The translations under genes and the position numbers were made by a program. Shown piece by piece: positions 1 through 11,847 of a stretch of 64,000 nt of DNA. The notes below the pieces were generated by a model. The model saw nothing but the letters and a program-made list of their open reading frames with translations, was not told the DNA's origin and made no database searches. Origin of the DNA: Oryza sativa Japonica Group (taxonomy: Eukaryota; Streptophyta; Magnoliopsida; Poales; Poaceae). The stretch lies in the NCBI RefSeq assembly GCF_034140825.1, contig NC_089046.1, positions 1,316,001-1,380,000 on the forward strand, in the 5' to 3' direction. The number at the start of each line of letters is the position of its first letter. Positions within the stretch are counted from its first letter, which is position 1.

Positions 1-2
1 GC

Positions 3-236
3 ACCGGCTTGTTGCGTGACGGCAACAACAATGCAGTAGCTGCTGTTGCTGCTAGGAGTAGCAGGAGATTGCTGCTGCAGCAACAGCAGCCCAGGGCAGC
101 GGCGCCGACGGCGGCAATGGCTACCAACACCTTCCGAGTCAATGGCGTTCATCAGGCGAACGGCGAGCCCAAGGTGGAGTTCGACGCCAGCATGAAGCAC
201 AACCCCGGGACCAACTTCAATCCCAGGCACAATTAG
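3..236 (+). CDS. 3' end of an unidentified gene (partial)
   Basis: An open frame runs in from the left edge and stops with TAG at 234-236, so only the C-terminal roughly 77 residues are visible. The visible part has an Ala-rich stretch, a basic RSSRR site, a Gln run and a polar tail ending NPRHN. I do not recognise the family. A short basic processing-like site and an ending in PRHN are superficially like RGF/GLV-type secreted peptide precursors. The Asp-Tyr start of that hormone motif is absent, so this is only a weak suggestion. The following 240-1000 bases look like 3' UTR and spacer and hold no other gene that I can see. Confidence 0.45.
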   Translation, partial: TGLLRDGNNNAVAAVAARSSRRLLLQQQQPRAAAPTAAMATNTFRVNGVHQANGEPKVEFDASMKHNPGTNFNPRHN

Positions 237-1490
237 AAGCATCCGGCCCGGCTACCTTCTGCTTCTTTCTGGATTCTGCTCTACATTTTTAGTTAGCAAA
301 AGTTTTGCAGATGAGTTTTATCAACTTGTAGATAGTTTTAACCCAGCTTTCTTTAGTACAATTAAGATCGTGTCGCTAGTTTTATCATTAGTTCCACTAC
401 ACTGCTAGCTTAGTAGCTTGTAGCTTAATCAGCTGGATGACTCACGTTCTGGCCGTTAGGTAAGCTAGCTTAATCAGTTAATCTGCTGTATCCTTCAATT
501 CACCGAGAAGAAGCAATTGGAGAATTAACAGCAATTTATTGTCCGTCGTTCAAATCAGTATGTGAATGATACTTGTGGGCTCTTTTCGGCTTCCTTTTTC
601 TCCCCATCTGTTTCACAGGCTAATGGGCTATTTCCTGTGACCATGCTGCCTAGACTGGAACAAGAATCAACAGAAACAGCAGTCTGTAACTCTGTATTCC
701 TGATCCACAATTGCTCAGGATGCCCATATCAAAGACTCAAAGTTGTGTGTTCATATACCTGAAGCACCCAGCAAATATATGTTCCAACTGGCTTACTTTT
801 ACTTTGTTAAGCTAGGAGATTTTTTTTTTTCAGGATTTCTGAACAAACAATAATCTTGCCACAGAGGACATGGTGTACTTGTATTCACAATGCAGGGTAC
901 AGACTTCACCTCCCCTGAATTATCCACTCTGAGTCTGAGCTAACAACGCAGCCACATCCTCAGAATGAATGAAGGAAAGGAAAACAGCAAACTTGCATAG
1001 CAATCATTTTGAATAAAAAATTAAGTAAACAAATAAACTTGAATATGACAAATATTTGCAGTTCACAACTTCAAGTAAGGATCTATGGATATATGGCTTC
1101 TCTAGCAAACTAACAGAGCCACAGGTAAGTTCTACCATTGAGGAGCCCAAAAAAGTTCTTTCACTTGGGCACCTCTTTAAGTAACAAATGTAATGCCGAC
1201 ATTTGTTTGCCTCAGGACTAACAATAAGATCTGGCTATGCAAACAAAAGTAAAGTCTAACTAACTTCACATAATCAAGAAGAGTTGAACAAACTCCTCAG
1301 ACCAAAAGGAACAGTTGTACATCACATAAGCCGCAAGCCTATCCTACAAATCCTCCCAATTCATAAGCATTAATCCTGCTTCACGATGCAGGACTCGCCA
1401 ACTATCAGATCAATCCTCAGGGATTATTGTTTAATATACAAAGTTAGCACAAGGTGCTTCCTTTATAGCCCAACAATTGTTGTAGAATCA

Positions 1491-4400
1491 TCATTGCCGT
1501 TGGGCAGATGGAGATTGCTGAACCTGCACTGGTGGGAAGAACCCAGCACCTGGTGGTTGAAAAAATCCAGTCGAGGTCGGCGATTGCTGTGGTGCCTGTG
1601 GAGACTGCTGCTGCTGGGGCTGGCTCTGGTTCTGAGATTGTGTAGGCAGAGGCAGAGGTGGAGGCACACTTAGTCTTGGAAAACCTGCTGACATAATGTT
1701 GGGCAATGGGGGTGGAGGTGGCGCAGAGCCACTCACCATCCCAAAAGGTCCCATTCCAAACATTCCTCCAGTATTTTGAACAAATTGTGGCATAAGTGGT
1801 AATGGAGGTGGAGGTGGTGGAAATGAACCAGCTGCTTGGTTTGCTTGGGTTGGTGGCTGTGTGCCTCCAAGAGCAGCTGTTGCTCCAATCTGTGGTTGCA
1901 CCTGCGGCAGTTGCCCAAAGAATGGGGGAGCACTCATGTCACTAGCATGAATGGGGTTGTCAAGCCTAGGCTTCTTATTGCTCTCAAAGCCTGGAGGTCC
2001 TGCAGAAAGATCTCCAGAAGTCGAACCACTATTCCTTGCTTGTTCAGCAGCAAGGGAAGAGAAAATGGAGGAGAGCACCTTCTCAGGAGCTGACAAAGAT
2101 GCAAGCTTATCTGCCATAGCTGCTGCAGTTTTTTTGGGCTCATCACCAACAGCACTGGATGTGGCAGGAAGTGAGGTTGCTGGATGCAGTGGTTGAAACT
2201 GGGGAAATATCGGCATTGCTGCTGAATTCTGCATCATGGCAGCTGTTTGTCCTGGTGGAAGTGTAACCATCAGTGGACTAGAACTAGATCCTGCACCATT
2301 GTTCAAGGCACTACCAAGTCGTTGTTTTAGTTGCATGGCATGTTCAGCCTTTGCTCGAGCCACCTGTTAATTAAATCAGGGTTAGCCAAAAATCAATCTA
2401 AATAATTTCTTGAGTAGCTGCTAAACCACCCCTTCAGTGGCAGGAAAGATGCTGTGGTTTTAACTGAGATGGTAGATAGCAATGTTAACAAAAGCCAGCG
2501 GAGATGGATACTACATAGGGAACAGAAATATGTGATTGGAAATTTCTAACTTAAGATGCAATGACACATGTTTGCACCATGGAGTTAGCAGGTTAGCTAC
2601 ATAGAACCTAGGTTACAATTAATAACAATGCATGCGCATGGGTATATCACTGCAGGCATATCTTTATATTAGCTCGTGCAAGGGCCACCTTAACCGTATA
2701 GCTTATGCTGTAGAGATAGTCAGACCTCCCAATGTGCTGGACCTAATTCTCTTGAAACAGATAAAGAGAGAAATGTCATATATAAGCAAACATAAGTTGG
2801 AATTGAGAAGCAGTCTAACAAGTAGGAAATGACATGTTGCCTTGTTATCCAGAGTAGGCCTCAGGGTTGCCATGGTAACTTTTAAGAGGCAGGTTTGTGC
2901 TTGAAGCAGGATACTAGATGAGCCAGACATCATCTGTGCTGCCCAAGCTGACCATGGTTAGTCTACTACTTCCATCATAGAGCTGAATTGTACAGCAGAT
3001 TCAGCAACTATCCAGTTTAGAGGCTTCTCTTCGTGTCAGAGCATACAATGTGCATCTTATGTGTTCTCATTTTTGCTTTTGTATTTCCTAGCTCTACTCA
3101 TCCTGAACATGTGTGATATAAATTCATGAATGAATGTCGTTGACAAAGCAAAACTCTGGTTGTGCTCACATGCCATGGACTCATGGGGTCTTAGGCTAGG
3201 CATCAAGAATAGAGTCTAGCTCAAAGCAAATACAAAAGCATATGGATCCATGAAAATGCTCAGCATAATTTTGACCCTAACTTTCCATTATAATTGAGTA
3301 ATAACAGACATGGCATAAGAAATAGAATGATCTAACATGTGATTCTGCAGTGAAAGATGAAGTAATATGCATAAAAAAATAATCCTTACAAGCAACTGAT
3401 TGCGAAGAAGCTCTGACTTTGCTTCCTGTTATAAAGAAAGAAAAAACATAAAGCTTTATGACTGTAATAGTATGCCGTCAAGGTAGAACATTTGGAAGAA
3501 AATATAAAAGGTGCTCAAGACCTGTTCGCCGAGGGCTTTTCTTAGTTTATTGATTAGGGTTATTCTAGCCATGTTGACACTTTCAAGTTGCTCAATGCAC
3601 TGCTTAAGGACTGTTTCCTGCCCTTGAAGGTCAGAAATCAACGATGATCCTTGCTGAATACCTATGAAATAAAAAAGGAGTAAGGTGCGCATGTTTTGAT
3701 CAAGAATCGAAGTGAAAGGCTGAAAGCATTATAGTGTCAAAGCATCATTTCTTCATATCTGGTCTCCAACTTTGTAAATACAGAAAGTCAGGGTACAGGT
3801 TTCCGATTAGAGTGAAATGCATGGTCGGTCCTTAAAATTGAGCAGTGGTGTCACTTGGGTCCGTAAACTTGAAAATTGCGCGTTTAGGTCCATGATCTTG
3901 GTTTAATGAAGCACACCAGGTCCAAACCTTGTTTGACCAGGGCTGACCGACGATGTGGCGCCCCACGTAGGCAACAATTTTGCATCCAGCCTCATCCACA
4001 GCACGGAGTGGCGGTAAAATTGCATTTAGCTCCTGCGAGGGAGGAGGGATTTGGGGATTTTGGGGGGTTTCGGGGTGGTACTGTGGCTGAAAGGGGCTAA
4101 CTACAATTTTACCACCACGCTGTCCTGCAAAAGGGGGGCGGATGCAAAATTGTTGCCTATGTGGAGCGCCACGTCGGCAGTCAGCCCCCAGTCAAATGAG
4201 GTTCAGACCTACTGTGGTTCGTTATCATGGACGTAAATGTGCAATTTTCAAGTTTACGGACCTAAGTAATACCAACGCTCTAGTTTAAAGACCCGCCATG
4301 TATTTTACTCTTTCAGATCATTAGAGCTAGGAGCATTTTTAATAGGAAACTTTGCACTACAGTATTTTTTACTCTGTAACTCATTAAAATATTTAGTCAA

Positions 4401-7400
4401 ATTTGAAGTCAGCAATTGTCAATAATCATGGCCTACAGGCCTAGTGTGCACTATAAAGGACTCAAGGAACTATCACAATGTAAAATAATTAAGCTGCTGG
4501 ATGTGCTCCACAGAATAAGGATATGTATGCTAGACCACCACCTATGAAAACAAATGCCAGAAAATTGATTTTCTTCCCTTTATATGCCAATGCATGCTAC
4601 AATCACATCATTATAGTTTTTTTAACATAATTATAAAATTATGTACAGCAATTTTCTTTGTCAACATGCTAGATCATATTTATGTATTTGAGATGTTTGT
4701 TTAGTCTAGAATTTACATGGCAGATCAACAAAAAACCGGAAATACTATGTAAATTCCTTTTTTCTCAAGTCAAGTACATGATGGAACTAGAAGTAAAATA
4801 GCGCTGGAACAATCATGATGCAATACAGGCCAAGGTATCAGAATGCATTAAGTGCCAATCTTTCGACGGTACATATCCATAACATAACAGACCTATTGAA
4901 GTGAGAAAAATGCTTTACCTTGAGTACAAGCATCATCTACATCTTTATCCATCCTATCCAAAACACTAACAGCATTATTGCATTTGTTTAAAGCTGTGTC
5001 TTCATCAAAATGTTGATCAAGCACTGACTGATATGCTGTTACAATCTTTTCTGGCATCCCGCCAACAGTAAGTTTCTACATCAAAAGACAAAACAACAAA
5101 AATATCTCTATCAAATTCATGACAATATACTGCATCCATCCTTAGCACAAGAAAATATTTTTTAGCAGGTCAAGATCTGGCAACTTACTCTTGTTACTGT
5201 ACCAGAATCTTTCCGCGCAGCTTTGGAAACTGAAGAGGGGTTAGGGCTTGGATTTGAGCTATTGACATTGTTACCCATTGTATGAGTGCTACCACCAAGA
5301 ATGTCATTTTTCAGACTTTCAATACGGGTTCCAAAGACCTTCCGCTCATCCCAAATATCTATCTGTAATTTTAAAAATAAAGTTTTTTTTTTACTTTTTG
5401 GGCTATGGCCTTGTGATAGAGAAAATGAAGTAAATAGACTTTTCCAATGTAACGGAATTAAGAATAACTTACTAATCTTCCAACTACTTTCTTTCCATCT
5501 TCTCCCCCATTGACATAAAAGTCTTTCAATAATCCAGGAAGAACCCTCCAAAATTCATTCACAAACTCCCCTCCCTTGCGTTTACTATTTTGCAGGATAT
5601 CATTTGACAGGTACAGGAATGATACTTTCTTATCCTTATTTGCACTGTTATACTGCTTCTCCCATGTATCAACAACCTTTCTGGCTCTCTTTCGGTGAAA
5701 AATGCACCAATTTGAAAGTGCTGCTTAAGAATTAAGGAATAAAAAAGGCATGCTATTGTAATCTAGATGCTATTGTTAAAAATATGCTGTGGGAATTTGG
5801 TATCATGACTGTGTAAATGATTTTTACGGCATTGACATCAAACACAGGAAAGCAAGTGGTAAGACTCGTTCAGAAGATATTACATAGGGATTCGAGTTGC
5901 TAATATGTAAGCAAACGGACATGACACAACCATCACATAATCCCCCACCCCCTTTGTAGCGTGAATTTATGGATGCAAATGGATAAATGCTATATATATC
6001 CTTCTTCAAATGCCAAAAATTTGCAATTTGCGACTTGTTTTTTTTACAACCATAGGGAATCTGTTATTTGTTTAATTGATGACAGTATATGATAAGCCCT
6101 GACCTAACTGCTTAACTGATTTAGAAATGAAGATAAATGGTCATAAAAGAATCGAAAAGGTTGTTTATTCATTTGCCAGTACTACCTCCGTTCAAGAATA
6201 TAAGAAATTTTAGGGTTGGACACGGTTATTAAGAAAGTAGGTAGAATTAAATGGAGGAAGATTGTGATTGGATGAGAAGTGGAACTAGGTGGGAAAATTG
6301 AATGGATGATTGTGATTGGTTGGAAAGAGAATGTTAGTGAAGAAGTTGTTATATTTAATCATTCCTTTGTAATTTTGTATTTTCTCCCTCTCTTCCTTTT
6401 GTAAATCTTTTCTTATTAATTATTTAATATAGCGCAGTAGGAGCCCCTCCTGCTGTTCCACGTCAAAAAAAAAAAAGAAGTTGTTGTATTTTGGGACAAA
6501 TTCTGAAGGCTAGAAATTGTTATATTTTGGGACGGATGGAGTACAACATTAGTGCAACCAAATATTACCACATTGTATTTCGAACATAGATTAATGGATA
6601 CCATCGTAAAAAGCAGTTCCACAAAGATTGTACAAGAAGCCATCAAGAGACCAAAAAAAGTAGAACTAGCATATCAGTACCCTGATAGCAGCAACCAAAA
6701 GGAAACAAAGTATGTGATATATGATTGATTCTACCCATTAGTTTGTAAATTGAACAGGAAAACAGCTATATTCAAATCCACAAGAGAACACTACTACAAT
6801 GTGATACAAACCTAACGCTCCTTATCATTACTCCCTCTGTTTCATATTATAAGTCGTTTGACTTTTTTCTTAGTTAAACTTCTTTATATTTGACCAAATT
6901 TATAGTAAAAATGAGCAACATTGAAAACACCTAACTAGTTTAATTAAATTTAACATTGAGTATATTGAGTATATTTTCATAATTTGTTGTTTTGTATTAA
7001 AAATGTTAGTATATTTTTTTATAAACTTGGTCAAATTTAAAGAAGTTTGACTAAGAAAAAAAGTCAAATGACTTATAATATGAAATGGAGGGAGTATTAG
7101 TCAATTTCAAAATATAATCATCCTCAAAAGACATAGAAAAACATAATTTTTCACAACAAACAAAAAATTATTACACATCAAACAGAAGAATAGAAGATAT
7201 TACTAATTGTAACACAACAGCTTAACAAATCGTGCCATTATTTGTCATTTTTCAAAAGATAATCATCCTCAAAAGACAGTGAAAACTTATTTTCCCAAGA
7301 AACAAAAACAAAAGGAAAGCATGTATTGATAGTAAGAACACATCAAGCCAAAATTGTAATATAAATTTGATTGCCAATAGCCCAATACACCGTAATGCTG

Positions 7401-8917
7401 ATAAGAACTACAAATATTTTAGCGAGGTTAATTTATATATACAGCTATAATTGAAAATAATATAGGAAAATATGCCCAAAAGAATGATCCAGAAGCTAGA
7501 GAAAAAATGGCCACACTAAGTTATATTTGTATCATCGTACACATCAATAAGTATTGATAAGTAAAACATTAGATGCAGTCTAACTCTAGCAGCAATAAGC
7601 ACAGCTAGGAACAGGTGAAGGTGAATATTAACCAAACAAACAGTGCAAGAGCCAATATATGGAACGCCAAGGAGATAAGCTGTGTCAGTTGTACTAATCC
7701 ACATTGCAATTTAGGGTTCTATTCAACTTGAACAGTAAATCAATCAAAACTACCAGACAGATAATATAAGCAACCAAAGTAAGTACTATCCTAATAGCAC
7801 TAGCATACCACTACGCTAATAGCACCAACCAAAAGGAACCAAAGTATGTGGCAATATGATCAGTTATGCTCATTAATTTGCAAATTGAACAGGTAAAATA
7901 TTCCATTCTAATGTACAAGAAACCTGTATAAGTACTAAGTAGACCACCTAGAAAATATTAGTAAAATGTAACACAAAGCCTGAATGTTCCTTATCATCAT
8001 TTTTCGGTTTCTAGACACAGTCATCCTCAATAGGCATTGAAAAACATTGTATTTCTCAATAAACAAAAGATCATTACATATCAAACAGAAAGATACTACT
8101 CCATCAAAAAAAACGAATTCCAAGCTACGAACCTGGACACACAGGTGTCCAGGTTCGTAGGTAGGATTGGTCTTTTTTTTAGGACAGAGGGGGTACTATT
8201 CACATAATACCTAACAGTTCATGCCATTACTTGTCATTTTTGTAAAGATAATCATCCTCAAAGGATGGTGAAAAACATATTTTCCCAAGAAACAAAAAAG
8301 AATGGAAAGCATGTATACAGTAAGAATGCATCAAACAGAAATTATTATACAAATTTTCATTGCTGATACACCATAATGCTGATAAGAAATCCAAATCTTG
8401 TAGCCATGCACATCTATATACACTTATACAGCTATAACTCAAAACAGTATATCAAAATATGCCCAAAAGAATGATCCGGAAGCTACAGAAACAATTGCCA
8501 CACTAAGTTATATCCATATGCATCAATACATAAACCACGAGATGCTGTCTAACAGTAATAAGCACAGTTAGGAACATAAGAAGGTGAATACTAACCAAAC
8601 AAACAGCGCAAGAACCAATATATGGAACGGCAAGGAGATATCCTAGGTCAGTTGTACTAATCCACATTGCAATTTAGGGTTCTATTCATCTGGAACAGTA
8701 AATCAATCAAAACCACGAGACAGATAAGGTACGAGCGCTACCAAATTTGCAAGCGCACAAGAAATAAACAACCGGAAGAAAGGATACTCTGGATCCTAGT
8801 CGCCGTGTTGTTGAGCTTGTTAAGCTTCTCAACAAACGCCTGCTCGCTGAACGAGCCAGAGCCGCCGCCGCCGCCGCCGATAGTTTCCGCCTTTGCCTCC
8901 GCCTTGGTGTCCGCCAT
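1491..8917 (-). CDS. CID-domain protein, RPRD1-like (regulation of nuclear pre-mRNA)
   Basis: Seven coding exons on the minus strand: 8788-8917, 5473-5720, 5189-5362, 4919-5075, 3522-3661, 3390-3425 (36 bp) and 1491-2363. They join in frame to about 585 aa. The ATG is at 8917; a GTG lies just upstream. Residues about 16-145 form a CTD-interacting domain, with FSEQAFVEKLNKLNN, IQTLSNWCIFHRKRA, FLYLSNDILQNSKRKG and DIWDERKVFG. This is the fold that binds the phosphorylated RNA polymerase II C-terminal tail. A coiled-coil-like segment follows (about 240-300). The C-terminal half is a low-complexity Pro/Gln-rich tail with PPPPPPLP blocks. The domain order matches animal RPRD1 and yeast Rtt103-type proteins. 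An action in transcription elongation or termination in the nucleus is inferred from the family. Intron 1 is about 3 kb and full of repeats. Confidence 0.9.
3810..4310. mobile_element. Non-autonomous long-TIR element (MULE-like), copy 1
   Basis: The ends are inverted repeats of about 110 bp. The left starts GAGTGAAATGCATGG; the right, read in reverse, starts GAGTAAAATACATGG. Both continue through matching blocks such as GTCCGTAAACTTGAAAATTG. Flanks TTCCGATTA and TTTCAGATC look like a diverged 9-10 bp target-site duplication, which fits Mutator-like elements. It lies in an intron of the CID gene. A second member is at 40062-40662. No transposase is present. Confidence 0.7.
6182..6541. mobile_element. 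Stowaway-like MITE interrupted by a retroposed tail
   Basis: TA dinucleotides flank ends that read CTACCTCCGTTC on the left and GGGACGGATGGAG on the right, the usual rice Stowaway termini. The length is inflated by a nested poly(A) insertion at 6351-6474. It lies in intron 1 of the CID gene. Confidence 0.75.
6351..6474 (+). mobile_element. Truncated non-LTR retroposed 3' tail with poly(A)
   Basis: About 112 bp of T-rich 3'-end sequence is followed by an A12 run. It is bracketed by an 11-bp direct repeat AAGAAGTTGTT at 6340-6350 and 6475-6485. A target-site duplication with a 3' poly(A) is the signature of LINE-machinery insertion. It sits inside the Stowaway MITE, so it is younger than the MITE. 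No coding part remains; the source family was not identified. Confidence 0.7.
6831..7094. mobile_element. Stowaway MITE (264 bp)
   Basis: A TA target site flanks both ends. The left terminus is CTCCCTCTGTTTCATATTAT; the right is its complement, ending ATATGAAATGGAGGGAG. Long internal complementarity around AAGTCGTTTGACTTTTTTCT would fold into a hairpin. The equivalent position in the second intron repeat lacks it. Confidence 0.88.
8099..8193. mobile_element. Short hairpin Stowaway MITE (95 bp)
   Basis: TA-flanked; it starts CTCCATCAAAAAAAACG and ends AGGACAGAGGGGG. The centre is a near-perfect palindrome, CTACGAACCTGGACAC facing GTGTCCAGGTTCGTAG. It is absent from the matching place in the first intron repeat. 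Confidence 0.75.
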
Positions 8918-9300
8918 CACGAAGGCGAAGGCTCCACCACCGAACTCCTCCCCCTCGCGAACAAGCTAATCCCCCGAAGAAACTTGTACTTCTTGGCCGG
9001 CCAAGATCGAACCAATCCTAAATCCCCCCCTAAAAAAGGCGAGAAAATCAGGAATTTGGAGGCGAGAGATTGAAGCTTGGGGAGGTTTTGGGAGGGAGAG
9101 TGACGCGTACCCCGGTGGCGAGCTCGTCAGCTTGAATTCGCCGCCGGTGAACGACGGGAAGGGGGCGGCGAGGCCGGGGTGGGCGGGGAAGGGGAGGACG
9201 AGAGGGTTTGGTTTTTTTTTCCCCTTTCCGTGCTGCGTGTGTTCGCTGCAACCTGCAAGCCTCTTGGGTTCAACAAGCAAGGGTGAGGGTTTTTCACATC
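8918..9300 (-). promoter_or_regulatory. 5' UTR and promoter region of the CID gene
   Basis: This GC-rich leader lies directly upstream of the ATG at 8917. It turns sharply AT-rich beyond about 9300, a common boundary for rice transcription units. No convincing TATA box was seen, and the transcription start is not fixed by sequence alone. Confidence 0.4.
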
Positions 9301-9626
9301 AGAACATGAGAGGGTGAAAAAAAACTGAAGATAATGTTATTGGATTGGAATTTTATCAAAGATAGCTATAAAAATAAATTAAATATATAATACTATTGGT
9401 TTTATTCATGTGAGATTTGAAAACGTGTATACAAATATGCTATACTTTTTTCTATTAATATACATACGTTAAAACGTGTTATTTGTTTAGCGTACAATGC
9501 GGGCTATATTAAATATAGCCATAACATTTATCGCTTGAATTATACATATCGCTTTTGGTGATATCCTTACACATTTAATGTTATGATAAGCCTCGTTCAT
9601 TTATTTTTTCCAAATAATACTCGCTA

Positions 9627-9762
9627 CATCCCTCCGTTCCAAAATATAAGGTATTTGGGCTGGATCGGACACATTCTAATACTATAAATCTGAATTTAAG
9701 ATTCATAGTCATAGAATGTATCACATCCAATCAAAATCCTTTATATGTTGGGACGGAGAGAA
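9627..9762. mobile_element. Stowaway-like MITE relic
   Basis: The left end CATCCCTCCGTTCCAAAATA is opposed by a right end containing TATGTTGGGACGGAGAG. The internal arms (ACACATTCTAATACTA against GAATGTATCACATCC) are partly complementary. The rest of 9300-10480 is AT-rich with no gene seen. Confidence 0.65.
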
Positions 9763-10484
9763 TATATTTTAGCAACATATTAGGTTGCACTTTAGCCCTA
9801 ATGCTTATGTATAATCACATCCAATCTCTCCCTCAGTAATGATGTAACTTGCACGTAAATAGGAGAGATCGTCCTCATGAGGTTGTTGATGTGCCACAAA
9901 GAGAGTTTGAATAGTCCAAAGTGTAACAAAACAAAAAAAATAGATGATCCAAAGTGAAAAAAAAATCAGATAAAAGTGCTCCAAAGTGAAACTTCGATAA
10001 CATAGGGGACTAAAGTGAAATTCACTCAATAAAACCATGATCACATAACATGTGCATTAAAAAATATCTTTACACTTTTTACAAATATTATAATCAAATG
10101 TATTAGTAAAATGGACGATATACTCGTAGCTAGAATAGTATGAAACATTTTACCCCGAAACATGGAGGGCATGAAAATAAATTGTAAAATTTAGGATTTT
10201 GTGTTACAGATGGCTCAAGACCTCACGTTTTATGAAATTTACTCATTTTATAATTTGAGGTACTTTAAATATAACATATTTCTACTATGTTTTTAAGATG
10301 GATGGTCAACCGTTATGCTAAGTGTAATATCATCGTATATTAAGAGGATGTACATAAAAAATTAAAGGGAAAGAAAAGGGAAACCAATGGTACTACAGTC
10401 CATTTAACTCCATTCCTCATTTCCCAAGTACAGAAAACTACAATTTGGTACCAAGCGGATCCGAAGAGATAAACTTTTTATCTA

Positions 10485-10634
10485 CTACTACCGTTTTATA
10501 ATATAAGTCATTCTAGCATTTTCCACATTCATATTCATGTTAATGAATTTAGACATATATATCTATCTAGATTTATTAATATCAATGTGAATATAAAAAA
10601 TGCTAGAATGACTTACATTGTGAAATGGAGGAAG
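10485..10634. mobile_element. Stowaway MITE, 150-bp family, copy 1
   Basis: TA-flanked, exactly 150 bp. The arms are TAAGTCATTCTAGCATTTT and its complement, closing on a centre rich in ATATAT. A same-length relative is at 52654-52803. Confidence 0.85.
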
Positions 10635-10665
10635 TAGATAGATACAGAAAAGAAAAAAAAAGAAA

Positions 10666-11614
10666 CTAAATATACTCGCTTGTACATTGAAGCGCTGCTA
10701 GATGTTGCTCCGTAGCGCTCAATGTGGGGAGCTTCACCCTGACGAGTCGTGAAGAAGCAGAGAAGATTATGGTTGGAACGCCATCTCCATCTCCATCTGC
10801 ACCAGTTGCTGTTTCAAGGCGGTACAGCTTCTGGCCAGCGGCGAAGTTGCCAAGCAGCTGGTAGGAGGTCGCGGAGCCATCCATGGTGAGGCAGAGATCG
10901 TCGGTGCACGCCGCGAGCTCCTTTTGTGTGCGGTAGATGAAGTTGAGCGCCGCGGCGACCTCCTCCTCGAAGCGGGAGAAGGGGCTCGTGGTGTCGTCGT
11001 CGTCGTCGAGGCGCAGCTTGCGGAGCTTGCAGAGGCCTTCCCCGAGCTCCATCATGGCGCCACGGTGGTTCTGTGTTTGTGCACGATCATGTCTAATCAC
11101 GAATTTTACAGAAGTGTTTACTGATTACTATGCATAGTTAAATGTGGAAATAATGAGACGATGAAAATATATATACTTGGTTGAAGAGGTGGTGGAAGGC
11201 GACGGCGCACTGGAGGATGGCGTGGAGCAGCGTCCGGGTGGGCTCCTCGGCGGTGTACCAGAGCTCCTCCACCACGTCGTGGCACGCGTGGAACTCGCCG
11301 CCGTTGAACAGCGCCACCGCCGCGTCGAAGCTCCCACCTATGACTTCCGACTCCTCCTCCTCATCTCCTTCTTCATCGGCATAGTTCTCGTAGAAGTCGT
11401 AGTCACCCCGCGCTGTGAGGAGGCGGCGGCGGCAGCGGAGGTCACGACGAGAGGAGGATCGGCGCTGCGGGTGGTGGAGCGGTGGCTGTGGGCGGAGCAA
11501 GAGGCCGCCCGCCGGCAACAGTATCCGCGGTGCGGTGGGCGTGCGCTGCTGCGGCAGTAGCCGGGCGGCGTGCAGCGAAGCGGCGGAGCGGCAGGGCGCC
11601 AGCGCCGGCGCCAT
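10666..11614 (-). CDS. DUF309 domain protein, probably plastid-targeted
   Basis: Two exons, 11177-11614 and 10666-11070, join in phase to about 280 aa. The donor is GTATAT after CAA; the acceptor is CAG before AAC. The first 70 or so residues are Ala/Arg/Pro-rich with few acids, like a transit peptide. An acidic linker follows, then the DUF309 core at about 95-165: FNGGEFHACHDVVEELWY, then TRTLLHAILQCAVAFHHL and the exon-2 continuation NHRGAMMELGEGLCKLRKL. The His/Glu-bearing helices of this family are complete. The C-terminal 120 residues are less conserved. The molecular function of DUF309 is unknown; plastid location is inferred from the leader. Confidence 0.85.
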
Positions 11615-11847
11615 AGGAATTCAACGGAGATTGCTCTGCTTTTGTCCGGTGAACGAATCGCGCGCGTGTGATGTAGTAGCGTAGGAGGACGTGTGGACTC
11701 AACCAGAGGTGAGCCGTTGAGACACTCGTGCATGCAGAACCAATCAATGGAGTGAGTCAAAGTGTCAAACCCACAAAAATATCTAACTACAGGCCCAATA
11801 AGCAACAGCCCATCTGGCCTAGCCAGTTTTCCCAGCGTTTCGGGTTT

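Larger units (their letters stand above)
6680..8735. repeat. Tandem duplication of about 1 kb in intron 1
   Basis: Two direct units, about 6680-7790 and 7800-8735, share long diverged matches. Both contain CCAAAAGGAA followed by CAAAGTATGTG, and TATGCCCAAAAGAATGATCC. Both end with GTACTAATCCACATTGCAAT followed by TTAGGGTTCTATTCA. Unit 1 alone holds the MITE at 6831-7094; unit 2 alone holds the MITE at 8099-8193. Both insertions therefore probably follow the duplication. Confidence 0.8.
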
